Assembly: GCA_036936605.1 (NCBI GenBank)
Contig: JAUPFV010000002.1
Location: 271,630,770 to 271,694,769 of the forward strand
Origin: Limnanthes douglasii subsp. nivea
Taxonomy: Eukaryota > Streptophyta > Magnoliopsida > Brassicales > Limnanthaceae
DNA: 64,000 nucleotides
Direction: 5' to 3'
Shown here: one piece after another, positions 1 to 11,162 of the stretch
Numbering within the stretch: the stretch's first letter is position 1
Layout: each line of letters begins with the position of its first letter
Program-made: the position numbers and the translations under genes
Notes under the pieces: generated by a model
What the model saw: only the letters and a program-made list of their open reading frames with translations
Databases searched by the model: none
Told to the model about the DNA's origin: nothing

Positions 1-1081
1 GGGGCTTTGGCCCGGCCTGGCAAGAAGAGTGTCCCATCTGGTTCATGGGTCCTCTTAAGCACAACTTCCGGAGGAGGCTGGGTGGTGAGCTCCTCCCAAG
101 TTAAATCTCTCCGACCTGTGGTGTTCCACAAGTGAGACCTTGCCAAGTTGCCACTGGTGAAAGCAGCGTGGAATCGATTCCCCCATTTCTCAGTAGCCCA
201 GGCATTAATCTTGCCACAAGTAGCCTGCCCGGCTTTCTGATAGTCACTGAACTCCTTGGGTAGCACTGCCAAGGCAAAAGTGAGACCCATTAGTTCGAAC
301 TACTTTTAAGAAGAAAAAAAGAGAAGAGAAACAAAAGAATAAAGTAAGAAGACTTACAATCACTCCTCCACCTGCTTCTGAGGAGGCTTGGGTTCTCTCC
401 GGATTTGATCTTCTTGCCATTCTCCCAGGCACCACTGACAAACAGGAATTGGGTCCTCCAATTCCTCTCTGCCTCCAGCAAATCATCCACCGCCTTGAAA
501 TCATCCCCCATGTTAAAGTGGTAAAATGGGATGTGGTGGTTTCTACAAAGGCTGGCCACTGCAACGAACTCCTCCATTGGTAGAGGGATCCCGGACAGCC
601 TTGATGCCATGATGCAAGACATGAGGGTGTACCAAGCGTTGGGGCTCAGTTGGCTCGGACAGAGTTTTATCAGATGGAAGTATCTGACAATCTCTGGGTC
701 TAGTGGGAACCTAAGCCCCCAGTTGAATAACTCTGTGAACATGACCACTTCACTTAACTTACAATCCATAGGAGTCTCCGGGTGTATAGGAATCCTAATC
801 TTTACATTTTCTGGTATGCCCCACTTCGAACACATCCTGCCCAGCTCAGCAGTGTGGATGAATGCGTAGTTTATTTTTTGTAAGGAGAGGAGGTAATTAA
901 CGCTGACCTTGTGAAAACAAGGCCCCACATTTCCTTCTAGGCTCTCCGGCAGATCCAGATGCCTCAAATACAACTTCTCTTTTCCCTTGTCCTTCTTGGA
1001 AACTATCTCTTTACTGGTCTGACCGGAGGGCTCGGACTCGAATGGGGCCTCTTCAATAGAGTCCTTCATCACTTCCTCCAT
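1..1081 (-). CDS. Antisense accessory gene of a Tat-like gypsy element, transposon-type domain, spliced, runs off the window
   Basis: The reading frame is open from about 1135; the first ATG is at 1081. Residues about 60-200 match the plant 'putative gypsy-type transposon' family (PF04195-like): a block FTELFNWGLRFPLDPE, then a PMEEFVAVASLCR segment. After an acidic/basic linker the frame meets a clean intron: donor GTAAGT with its G at 357, acceptor CAG at 268-266 (92 bp). Splicing at 358/265 keeps the frame, and it stays open through residues such as YQKAGQATCGKINAW to base 1. The gene therefore continues outside the window. It lies on the strand opposite to the retroelement that ends in the LTR at 2164-2546, judged from PPT and TATA orientation. 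The function of this family is unknown to me; antisense ORFs in this position are known from Retand- and Grande-type elements. Domain call fairly sure, splice inferred. Confidence 0.7.
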
Positions 1082-1104
1082 AATTGTTGAAGGGATTTCA
1101 GCAG

Positions 1105-1716
1105 CTATAGTGGGGGAGGGTTCAAATTTGACTCAGCCTTGTCTCCAGACTGATGGGCCTCAGTGCCCCTTTGATTTCTGCTCTCCGGTAGAGTATCTGG
1201 AACAGAAGTTTCTTGTTGAAGACTTGGATTGGAGCCCTCCGGTCCGGACATCCTGTCCTTCGGGGCTCTAATAGGCACCTCTGACCCGGTGCTGCTGTCT
1301 TTTGCCCCCAACTTAGAGGGAGTGTTTTTAGACCCTTGGCCTTTAACCAACCGGCCTTTCCTCCTATCAACTAGCTTCTCAGGAGAGTGCTCCGTATCCG
1401 ATCCCATTGCTATGAATGGAGAGGGTTTTTTAAGGCTAGTGGCTGTAACTCTTGGCTCGACAGCAGGCTCCGATTCCTGAACTGAGGAACCAGAGATTAT
1501 GGGGGAGAGATTGGTTTGAAATAGTTTTCTGGGCTTAGTGCCTTTGGAAGAAGAAGAGCCTCGATCTGACTCAGTAGCAGAGGTGATTGGTCTGTCAACA
1601 GGCGAGGAGGGTAACCCTGCTACAATCCGTCTTTCTCTTTCGACTTTTTGAGCTTCCTCTAACTCAGAAAGGTTGAGCCACCCGCCTTTGACAAGACCGT
1701 TCCTCGCTGTAAACAT
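1105..1716 (-). CDS. N-terminal part of the antisense accessory gene, Ser/Pro/charged low-complexity protein
   Basis: A 203-residue frame rich in Ser, Pro, Glu and Lys, with no recognised domain. It starts MFTARNGLVKGGWLNLSELE and becomes disordered-looking. It ends at TAG (1107-1105), while the frame of the downstream transposon-type domain opens at about 1135, so the two overlap in different frames. I infer one original gene broken by a small indel near 1107-1135; a short unrecognised intron is the alternative. The start sits about 100 bases downstream of a TATA box on the same strand. The bases just before the ATG (TTTACAG, counting the ATG at its rim) could also be a 3' splice site, so an upstream exon is possible. 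Confidence 0.55.
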   Translation of the reverse strand: MFTARNGLVKGGWLNLSELEEAQKVERERRIVAGLPSSPVDRPITSATESDRGSSSSKGTKPRKLFQTNLSPIISGSSVQESEPAVEPRVTATSLKKPSPFIAMGSDTEHSPEKLVDRRKGRLVKGQGSKNTPSKLGAKDSSTGSEVPIRAPKDRMSGPEGSNPSLQQETSVPDTLPESRNQRGTEAHQSGDKAESNLNPPPL

Positions 1717-2163
1717 AAACTATCAAACTAAGTTTTTTCTTTAGAGAGAGAAAGCTTTGAGAGATTTTGCAGAGTAAATTTGAAGAAGATGGTAAAACAG
1801 TAGAAAGTAAGTTTGTATTTATAGTAAATCTGAAAAAGGAAGTTGATTCCTAGGAGAATTCGAAAAGATTGGTAATGATTAAAAGACGGCGCTGATGTCA
1901 CCACATTTAATTAAGAGGTTGCTTTCCGAAGAAGGTGGGTTTGAAATTCAAGGTGAAAAAACGACTGAAGCAACCAATCAGAGAGTGACACGTGTCCCAC
2001 GAACTCTGGCAAAAACCGTTTTGAATTCGTGAAGCTTTATCTGTCCGGATAAACACATAGCCCAAATTGACAGACTTGTCCGGATTAAAACTACCCCTGA
2101 TGTCGGACTGTTTTTCAGGTCTTTGACAAGAGTATTTGCACAAACACCTAAAAAATGGGCTCC
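1717..2163 (-). promoter_or_regulatory. Promoter/leader of the antisense gene, plus polypurine tract of the retroelement
   Basis: Reading on the minus strand, a TATAAATA box lies at 1823-1816, about 100 bases before the ATG at 1716. Further upstream are a G-box inside the palindrome GACACGTGTC (1987-1996) and several TCCGGA-type sites (about 2045, 2078 and on into the LTR). On the plus strand, AAAAAATGGGCTCC (2150-2163) directly abuts the LTR and fits a polypurine tract. The same arrangement recurs at 58827-59260 in opposite orientation, which supports function. Promoter role is inferred from motif order and conservation. Confidence 0.55.
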
Positions 2164-2546
2164 TGATGAGTCCGAATTCTGCATGCTCCCCGGACAAAGA
2201 CAGATCGGTCCAAGGCCTCCGGACCGGACAGATCACTTCGAACACTCTGACCATAGGATTGTTCAAACTATGACAAAAGTACTAAAAAACCTAAACACTA
2301 CTTGACTAAGCTACTTGCTCTCCTACCTAGAGCTCGTGGGTCTTTGAATATGACATGGGTCCATTAAACATGACCCGAAAGCCCATAAGGGCCCAAACAT
2401 CAGGGTATAAATACCCAACCACCTGCATTAAGTGTGGGTAATGAGAATTAACTGCTACCAGCCAGCTTAATTATCTTTCTACTCTCTACTCTAAACACAT
2501 AACACCCACATACTACTATAAAACACCAATCAAACTAACACCCACA
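2164..2546 (+). repeat. 3' LTR of a Tat-like gypsy element
   Basis: The unit starts TGATGAGTCCG and ends CCCACA, about 383 bp. It has a TATAAATA core (about 2406-2413) reading rightward and is preceded by a polypurine tract, so I read it as a 3' LTR of a plus-strand element whose pol lies left of the window. Its first half matches the LTRs at 58451-58826 and 60316-60735; the last ~100 bp differ, and there is an internal repeat of ACACCCACATA. It interrupts the LINE to its right; TAGAT (2547-2551) would be the right copy of a target duplication. The right boundary is less sure than the left. Confidence 0.65.
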
Positions 2547-3976
2547 TAGATCCTCCTTTATTATAGACCAATATTCAATATAAAATCTGGAGTTGAAACC
2601 ATCAACTCCAGAGACACTAGCACTGTTTAATCCTCTAATAACCCTATGAACCTCATCTAAAGTAGGCTTAGCTAATAATGATAGATTATCAAGATCGCTA
2701 ACAAGATTTGGGATAATATCAATAGGAAATTCAGGAATAGGTTCATCTGATACATCATTTATATTAAGAAGCTCTGAAAAATAGATTACAGTTGACTCCC
2801 CTATAAGCTTATGATCATCTAGCCTTTCATTATTAACTATAATTTCATCTATCCTATTTTCTAGACCTCTTCTTTTTAACATAATTATGAAAAGTCTTAG
2901 TGTTTTTATCCCCATCTTTCAACCATTTAGAAGCAGATTTTTGTAACCATAAAGTTTCTTCCCTAGCTAATAAAACCAAATGCTTAGACTTAAGTTTAGA
3001 AAGTTTTCTATTGTGTTCTACAGAGTAAGACACCTCTAACAGACTCTCCAAAATACTAATTTCCTCTTCAGCTTTTTCAATACAATCAAAAAATGTTGCC
3101 AAAAATGTCTTTATTCCAAATTTTTAAATGAGTTTTAAGCCTTTTCAACTTAAACCAGAAGGAGTGAATGGAATTGCAATAAATAGGTAGGTCTAAAGGA
3201 TACAACCAATTCTTTTCGACTGTAACTAAAAAGTTAGGATGGCTAAACCACATATTCTGAAACCTAAAAGGAGGTTTAAAGACAGACAACACAGAAGAGA
3301 CATAAACTAACAAGGGAGAGTGATCTGACCAAGTTCTGGTCAGATGACTCACCCTTGTAACATTAAATTTTTCCCTCCACTTATCATTATGTAGTACTCT
3401 ATCTAATCTTTTCCATTTATGACTATTAGTCCATGTAAAATTAGTACCTGAGAATCCTGGATCCTCAAGACCACAATCAAAAATCATATTATTAAAGTCC
3501 TCCATAGAATTCATACACAATGTACCACAGTTTATTTGTTCACTAGCATTGGAGATAGTGTTAAAATCTCCCACCACTAACCAAGGTTCAGTTGAAATAT
3601 TATTAGAGATATCTCTCAATTGGTTCCACAGGGACATTCTTAAAAGTCTATTGCATTTTGCATATACTATGGTAACCAGAAACTCATCCACAGAGTCATA
3701 ATGGTTTACCAAAGTATGGACAAATTGATCAGAATCTAAAATAATGTTGATCTTATAAGAATTTTTCCAAAATAACCAAATTTTGTTATTTTTATTACCA
3801 AAATATTGATTAAATCCTAACTTAGTAGAAGTTTTCTCTAATTTTTCATTAGACAGCATAGGCTCCTGAATAACTATTAGATCAATTGAAAACTTTTTAA
3901 CTAAACTCTTAATTCTTCTAATTATGTTGATATTACTAACTCCTCTAGCATTCCAATTCAAAAAAGAGACTGTCAT
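2547..3976 (-). pseudogene. LINE ORF2: AP-endonuclease and start of reverse transcriptase, frameshifted and truncated
   Basis: The endonuclease is intact over about 296 residues from the ATG at 3976: MTVSFLNWNARGV, IVIQEP, LVVGDFN, LDRVL and WSDHSPLLV give the usual N, E, D/N and SDH catalytic motifs of LINE APE domains. The frame then shifts near 3100 and again near 2900. It continues as the linker before reverse transcriptase (LWLQKSASKWLKDGDKNTKTF, then LNSASVSGVDGFNSRFY). It stops where the gypsy LTR begins at 2546, so the YADD catalytic part is outside or lost. The ORF2 ATG overlaps the ORF1 stop in an ATGA (3976-3973). Family: plant L1-type LINE. Dead copy. Confidence 0.85.
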
Positions 3977-5527
3977 TTCTTAATTATTTTAGAGGATCTA
4001 ACAGATCCTTTGAAGGCTAGTGGTTTATTAATTAAATTGTTTTTCAGACCTCTAATTTTAACTTTGGGAGATTTCTTATTATTTATCCTATCAGGCCTAT
4101 CTATAAGTCTATTCCTAAGAGAGTTAGGGAGACTTAAATTAATTCTATCAGGCAAATCACTCAGTATATCAGGCATATCAGGCAAGTCACTAGATATATC
4201 ACGCAATTCTCTATCAAACATATTATCCTCATTCAGTATATTAAAGGTATTGCTAAGGTTTATAGACTGCAAAGCCTCAATCACATCACTATCATTTAAA
4301 ACAGGAGAGTTTAAATTTTGATTAAAAACTAAACAATTATCATCTGTCTTCATAGGAAAAGGATTATTAATGTTTATATCAGCATCTTTATTAACACTAA
4401 TATCATCTTTATTAATCAATTTCTGATTATCATTCACATACTCACTAATATCATTATTATTGGGAACTATTACCGATTTAAGTTTAGGGATCCATTTCTC
4501 CTTAATATTTTTAGCATTAACTTGCAAATTTAATGGTTTTTATGGCTTAATTCATCAACTTTACAACTAGATTCACTATGACCTAAATGTCTACACTTCC
4601 TACAGTAAGCAGGTATGTCATTATATATGACATCCTGCCAGTAACCATCTCGATCCCCAAAGCTTATCCAAAGTCTTTGGGGAAGAAAACTAGAGGTATC
4701 AATAACAGTCCAAGCCTTACACATGTTGTAACTAGCCCTATTTTTATAAGGTATTCATGTTTCCAAAGGCAAACCAATTTCCTTAGCTAAATGTTCTATG
4801 GTATCAGTCTTGTACATATGTTCAAGGATTCTGGGAAAAGAAATCCAAACATGAGTCAAAGGAGACTCCCGTTTGGGGTTAAAATCAGTAGTCCACCTAA
4901 GAATTCTAAACGTAAACTTACCCACAGTCCTAACAGTTCGCTTCCAAAAGATTTAACATCCACTAATTCATCAAATTCAACAAACACATGCCTATAATCC
5001 CACTTAAACACGCTGAAATTGCCTAAGAATCTAAAAGAATCTAAATAAACCCTAAAATCAGACAATACAGGGGTACCAAAAGAGAATTTAGCAATTAACG
5101 TGAATTTAGATATGGAAGAAAGAGAGATCTTATCTGGTTCGTCAAATTTGACGAAAGTGTATCCATCTTCCACTCATGTTGAGACCTTTGCATGCACGAA
5201 AGAGCGATCTTTCCTTGCTATTCCCTCTGGAAAAGTCCTCCCCGAGTTCTTCTTCAGCACCTCAACGGACGTCAGTCTTGATTCTGGCTTCAGTCCCTTG
5301 GAATCATCCCGGATTTGATACCGATTCGAATTTTCGCCTTCAAAAATAGGGTTTTCAAAGAACTTCTCTCGAGCAACAGGAAGTTGCAAGACAAAATTCG
5401 ATTGAAGCCTATCTACAGGAAGGATTGGAAATTGGTTTAGATTTTGTAGATCTGGGAGTGGCAGGGTGGATTTGGGTGGCGATTTTTGGAGCTCTTCGAG
5501 AGGAAAAGTCTGATGTGTCGACGGCAT
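3973..5527 (-). pseudogene. LINE ORF1: DUF4283-like RNA-binding protein with CCHC zinc knuckle, interrupted
   Basis: ORF1 starts at 5527 (MPSTHQTFPLEELQK). It is cut by an in-frame TGA at 5176-5174, after which the same frame continues (VEDGYTFVKF, SVFKWDYRHVFVEF), resembling the DUF4283 domain that opens plant LINE ORF1 proteins. After further frame changes around 4730-4860 comes a zinc knuckle, CRKCRHLGHSESSC (CX2CX4HX4C), at about 4570-4610. A last 184-residue Asn/Asp-rich segment (4527-3973) ends in the ATGA overlap with ORF2. Expected role: binding LINE RNA. At least three lesions, so non-functional. Confidence 0.75.
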
Positions 5528-5599
5528 AAAGAGAAGAGAGAGTAAAACTAGGGATAAGAGAAAGAGAACGCTCCGATTAGGGTTAAGAGACTAGGCCTA

Positions 5600-6884
5600 G
5601 AAATCAAGAAGCCCATGTCGAATCTTAGAGCATTTTTTGGGCCTTCCTCCCCTTTTTTGGCTATATTTAAATGTATAATTCCAATACGATATTTATTTTT
5701 TTATTAATAGATATTAAATATTTCTATTTGTACATAATAATAAGAAATATAGCGAATTTGATGTCTCGATAGGGTCGGCTCGTATGAACCTAAGGTGTGT
5801 CTTACTTAGAAACAAAATCCAAGTTCAATGAACAAGTCATAGATTCGTGAACAAGTCATAGATTCGTGTTAATGTGATTAATTAAGAAAAGTATATAGCT
5901 AATAAATACTATCTCACTTAATAATATTCTTTTAGTTTATTTAATCAGTGTTGATATAAAAAATGACACTTGTCATTATTTTAGACTAACTTATCTATAA
6001 TTGATACTAATCATCTTGATTAACGAGTAAATAAACAAAACCTTAACCCAACACAAACTCGTGATAGCATTAATAAGAGTAAATAGACCATAAATGTCCT
6101 TGACCCTAAAGGTTAGGCACGTAGTTAGGTTTGAAGCTTTAGGTTAAGAATGAGAATAAGAATATGAACCTAATATTATGTTCGGTTTAAAGAATCAAAT
6201 TAAAAATATATAAACAGTCCAGATTAGTCTAAATAAGCCTAAATCCAACAAACCTCGTTAGTTTGTGTCTGCGTCAAATCAGAATAACTTTTGAAAATAT
6301 TGCCGTTAAAAGTAACCGGATTTTGAATCATCTTTTAATAGTTGACCGAAAAAATAATATATATTTTTTTTCAAAAGAACCCGCGGATGGTACTAACTTT
6401 TTGTAAAGGATAAATCCTTGTTCCGAAACAATAATTTGCAAATCAACGCCAGAAATAAACCATACAAAATAACAAAGTTAACCAAAAAAATATGTAAAAT
6501 GGCTCGAACTTAAAATTTTTAGTTACAAACATATTTTACTCAACTAACTCGGCTACTTCTCCGACAAAAAAATAATATTTTGTCACGTGACGATATATTT
6601 AATCTGTGGTCTCGACTTATGATAATCACGTCTTTTAAGTTTAACATCAGCGTGCAAGCTTATATTTTTATTTTACCTATTTGGCTGACGGTGGGAAGAA
6701 TCAATCGTAATAATCCAACAAATATTTTCCTTGTTTTATTAATTTATTACAAGAGATTACCATGCAAGCAACGGATTTAATATAATCTTATCCAAAGACC
6801 TAATAAACTTTTATTCTAAACAATTAAATAATTTTTAGAAATAATTTTTAAAAAATTAGTCTATTAAACCCAATTTATTTATAT
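5600..6884. other. AT-rich intergenic stretch, no gene seen
   Basis: No coding run, LTR pair or terminal repeat recognised. Short duplicated bits such as GAACAAGTCATAGATTCGTG (twice near 5830-5870) are the only structure I see. Confidence 0.6.
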
Positions 6885-7205
6885 TCACCAAGTGCCCCTA
6901 TCGTCCCACTCCACTATCGTCTTGTCGGACCGTAGGATGGTTAAAGGATCGGTTATCTTGTTGTAGGCTGTCATCAACATAATGTTGACGGAACTTCCCG
7001 TGTCAATAAAAAAAAATCTTATCTCGTTTCCAGTAATCTCTGCTCCGATTACCACTGCGTCCTCATGTGGACCAGCCACTTCCCTCATGTGTACCAGCCA
7101 CTTCCCTCATATCGTCATCTTCGAAGCAAAGAATTGGTGATAGATTCTGATAAAGGTGCGATGAGGCTCCCGCATCCAACTGCGTTGCCAAACTTACGAT
7201 ATAAT
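6885..7205 (-). pseudogene. Gypsy retropepsin relic with a 19-bp tandem duplication
   Basis: The minus strand encodes MREVAGPHEDAVVIGAEITG followed by FIDTGSSVNIM, the retropepsin active-site DTGSS. It parallels the protease of the gypsy element at 45194-45682 ([29 protein letters not shown]). Upstream codons (ATQLDAGASSHLYQNLSPIL) also parallel the gag-protease boundary there. An exact 19-base duplication at about 7070-7108 (ACCAGCCACTTCCCTCATR) breaks the frame. The rest of pol is absent on both sides. Small relic of a Tat-like element. Confidence 0.7.
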
Positions 7206-7222
7206 TCAAACAACAAAAATGA

Positions 7223-7258
<36 letters not shown>

Positions 7259-7800
7259 ACAAAACCATTTTGCATATATAATTCAAACCGAATGATTTTT
7301 ATATATATACTGCATACATAATGATTTTTATATACTGCATATATAATTGATTTATATATGTTGCATATATAATTCAAATAAACAGAAAAGTAAAAACCCA
7401 AAATCATTGGAAAACAGAACCATTTTTATTAGTTTTTTCAAAAAATATGAAGGGTTTTTAGACAAAAAATAGAAAACCCAACACTCTCAAAAAATCATCA
7501 AAAGAAAAAAAAACTCACCTAAGTAGAAAGTGATATCTGAAAAATAAAAATAAAGCAAATTGTAATCCACGAACGGAGTAACAATCATCTGAGTCTGGTA
7601 CGGCAGTGACGGTTCCATGTGGAAAAATGAAAGCAAGAGAAACCGATGATTGAAGAAGAGACTAGCCGGCTATGAGAAGTAAGAAATATTATATACTATA
7701 GGGTGGAGAATATTATGGTGCTGGATTACGGTCTTTATAACGGGTTATAATAAATAAATAATAATATAAGTAATATCTATATTTATATAAATGTAATGTA
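7206..7800. repeat. Low-complexity stretch with (TA)n microsatellite
   Basis: A TA run at 7229-7252 lies in a region of repeated 'TATATAATTCAAA' phrases to about 7380. The stretch 7560-7700 is of ordinary composition with no recognisable gene. Confidence 0.5.
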
Positions 7801-7981
7801 TTTTTACGAGGCGGATTCGGACGGATACCCATGGTTTAATATTCAAAACAGAAACCTGAACCGAACCTGGACGGATAGTAAAAATAAAAACCCTAACTCG
7901 TCTTTTTTTATTTCGGATAACCAACCCGGTCGATTCGGTTCGGTTTGAGTACCCGCAGTTTCGTTTTAAATTGTCATCCCT
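7801..7981. mobile_element. Right terminus of a hAT-like (Ac-type) non-autonomous element
   Basis: The plus strand ends AAATTGTCATCCCTAG, close to the Ac-family right terminus (TTTCATCCCTA). Just inside are the 'GGTTCGGTTTGAGTACC' and 'CGGATACCC' phrases often seen subterminally in plant hAT derivatives. I did not find a matching TAGGGATGAC left end, so the length is unknown. Confidence 0.4.
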
Positions 7982-8695
7982 AGTTTTGTTATGGTATCAT
8001 GACAGAAATAAAATTAGAATACACGATATTTTATTTAATTGGTAAAATATGGTAGTTTTTATCTCGCGACTTTTTATCTTGTTTTCTTACAGTAAAATTA
8101 GAGTCATCTATTACAATAAAAATATTATTATGTTTTGTTACGGTCACGTTCATACTTAAATATGATAGGATTCACGTTATGTTCCGCTTCGGTAACAGTG
8201 ACATCACGATAACAAAAAAGTTAATATTTTGTTTATTTTCATAATATTTTTTATTTTTTATCTTTTATAATTTGGTAAATTTTTAAGAGTCGGTTTTTTA
8301 AAATTTTAAAAACTATTATTTTTTATACCACTTAGAATACATTTATCATTATTGTTTTATAAAAAAATGTTATAGATTTTATAGTTTGATTGTATATATA
8401 CAAATTATATATTATAATTTAAAAGCAATAGAGGTTATTAACTTATTATAGTTTATTATTATACTTTCATTACTATTATGGTTTGATTATTATTTAATTA
8501 TAAATACTTCAAGTGTTCTTATATTCTGATCATTGTTATTGATAAAATAGATGTTTGATTATAATATAAGTTGTTATAATTTGTTTACAATATGAGATTC
8601 ATTACTAAAAATTAAGTTTTATTTATTTAAGCCTCTTATAGTTTATATTTTTACGGCTAAGAGTTGTGCAAATGTTCTCAAACTGAACCATCTAA
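7982..8695. other. AT-rich stretch, nothing recognised
   Basis: Very AT-rich sequence with no coding run, long repeat or terminal motif that I can support. Confidence 0.5.
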
Positions 8696-10050
8696 CTACA
8701 AATTCACTAATAAATTTATATTATATATGTTATTCATCCGGAAATTTATCTTTTGATTCAACCCGTTCTTCATCCTCACGTCCATCGGTAGCTTCATTAA
8801 AATATATTCTTCAATATCATTGAAGTCATCAAATATATCATGTATATTCTCTTTTATTTCATATTTCTTCTCTTGCATCCTATGGGACCCCGCAGACTAG
8901 TCCATGACTGCAACACATGCTTTAAGTGTATCATTAGTTAGTATTGTTCGTTTAGTCGTGTATTGCATCATGGCTTAATCAAAAGTATGTTCACTTGTCC
9001 TTTTAGACATAAGTATATAAAAAACCTTTTGGCTAACATGAATAGAATAAAATACTGGTATTCTTTATACTTTCACCACCTTAAAGATATCAAAATGTTC
9101 TTTTTTCCTATCATACATAATCAAACCGTACACAATGTGCATGGTCACTCCATTAACAACTTGAGGAGCTGCTTTTGTTGTCATTCTACTTAGCAATACA
9201 GTTTTTACATAGTTATTATAATTTTTATTTCTCCCTCTATTACTACTACTGCCTGTTATATTTAAAGATCTAATATGCATATCTCTCTCGTTTTTGTGAA
9301 CGTATTTATTGTATATTTCATAAGAATAAGAGTCAATTTTTTTAATATATTTTGTATGATCATATGGTCCATTCGCAAGTCTGATATTTTCATACAATTG
9401 ACCAATTAAATCAATAAACACCACAATTTTCTAAACTTATAAAACAAATATACCCAGTAGTATAAGTGTGTATGATGGGATGAATATACTTTTAAAATTT
9501 TCCTTCCATACCATACATTATTTCACGAGATACACTTTGATCCGTATATGTATTATATGCATAGCAAGATTAGTAATATTAATAAGATATAAATAAATGT
9601 TAGGAGTATATTGCTTAAAGAGTTTTAGCTACATCTTTAAACGACCGCAATAAATGTAAGAGTCCAACATAATATAGCCAATATAATTCATCAAGAGGAT
9701 AAGTAGTACTTTATCTCTTATAAAGCTCTGTAATCTCTTCTTTATACTTGTAAACATGTGCAAGAATAGCCAATATAATTTTCTAACTCTTTCACTAGTT
9801 AAAACAATATTTTTTCCAATCTTTTCGTTTGGGACCCAAGGTCGAGCAAAGGCTTGATAAAATCAGTAAATTTTACATGTATTCCATATTTGGCAATCAA
9901 TTGAAGTATATGACATAAATATATAGTGTTAAACATTTTATGAAAATTCGAGTTGCAACTAGTTTTAACTCTTTCAATAGTTGTAGCATTCACAGATGTA
10001 TTATAAAAAACAATTGACATAGTTTTATTTGTAGCTTTCAAATCATGCAT
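8696..10050 (-). pseudogene. hAT-superfamily transposase relic
   Basis: From 10050 downward the minus strand gives MSIVFYNTSVNATTIERVK, then CHILQLIAKYGIHVKF and KPLLDLGSQTKRLEKILF. This follows the plant hAT core pattern (D/N-AS-N..AI..LK, a Cys-His 'CHILNLIV' block, then an R-x-F segment). Lower down, with stops and shifts, come PNIYLYLINITNLAM and YTLILLGIFVL followed by a long helical segment to about 9065. These fit the 'PTxNLYF' and 'xVLDPRxK' regions. The end (8878-8696) would be near the hATC dimerisation part but is too decayed to assign. The expected catalytic Asp of the first motif reads as Asn/Tyr. Dead. Confidence 0.5.
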
Positions 10051-11160
10051 ACACTCTAAAATAATTTCTTTAATTACATCAGTAGTGTGTTTACCAATAG
10101 AACGAAAATATACAATTCTTGTTTAGAGTATCCAATCAAGATCAATCCAATGTATAATAAGTATTTTTCCTTCCGCCTCAGGTTATCTCGCGATACCTTC
10201 GACAGCTTGAACCGCAGTTGTACCCTGACCACACATATTACATCCAATCAAAGAAATGTTGTTATCTTACTAGTCAAAGAAAACTTACAAGGTAGATTTA
10301 ATATTATATTCATAATGAATTTTTTATTAAATATTTTATAGCTCTTGACCTCATGAAGCTACGTGGGATGTGTTTGGCTCTTGGGTTGACTTTATCTCTC
10401 ATATCTCTAAGATTCGGCCAAACCAAAAAATATACATTACCAACGGGAAATATCATGGTTTCATCCATATATGTATTTTCATTGAAAACAAATATATTAT
10501 CATTATTCTGATCTATGATTTGATGCCATTAAAATATTTTTTAATAAAATATGAAACAAGTAGTAAATAATATATCAAACAATAACAAAAATAAAAGAAT
10601 GAAAATAGTATACCAAGCACTTATAATCACTAATGATCCACCACTCTTAAGAAAACTTGAGTAGATTGAATATCAAATTTTCTCGAAGATTATAAAAAAA
10701 GAACTTGGTTTGGGATATGATAGACGTTCAACTTGAGAGATTATATTAGTTGTTTTGAGAGATTTTGAAAGAACAATATTTTTTTTATATATGATTTGAT
10801 AGACGAATGAGAAGAGTTTCTTTTCTATTTACAAAGAATAAGCTCAAAAACATAGTCCTCATTAGAAAATGGATGTTTGTTTGGATTAAACAGATGTTAG
10901 TTAGCTGGTAATGACTTTTTTAAATAGTGGACGAAACGAACGTCTGGTAGGCCAAATGAACATGCATTTGGTCTAATTTTTAAATAAAATTAGTCATTGT
11001 CTAAACATACATCCATTTGGTCCACTAGACGTCTGTTTGGTCCTGATAAACGGACGTTTATTCTAAAATATTAGAAAACTTGTGGGCCCAAACAGCTAGT
11101 TTTTTCCGGTTGTTGGGGTAAATAAGTATCAATTTTCTATTTTTACGTACAAACATCATC
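10051..11160. other. Decayed sequence, probable outer part of the hAT relic
   Basis: No open frame I can assign. 10870-11070 contains repeated phrases such as ACGTCTG and CATTTGGTC in both orientations, suggesting a small fold-back remnant. Confidence 0.35.
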
Positions 11161-11162
11161 AT

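Larger units (their letters stand above)
2547..5600 (-). mobile_element. Plant L1-type LINE, 3' end cut by gypsy insertion
   Basis: The two ORFs above define it. The 5' boundary is not marked by any repeat; the untranslated leader before 5527 is purine-rich on the minus strand and I place the end near 5600. The reverse transcriptase and tail should lie beyond the inserted gypsy element, left of the window. Confidence 0.75.

Noticed and set aside
244..564. Minus-strand frame of 106 residues
   Set aside because: Different frame of the antisense gene; it crosses the intron.
2164..2546. Reading the first LTR as a 5' LTR of a minus-strand element
   Set aside because: Polypurine tract, TATAAATA direction and the parallel with 58451-64000 all favour a 3' LTR of a plus-strand element.
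4010..4321. Plus-strand 103-residue open frame
   Set aside because: Antisense shadow of LINE ORF1.
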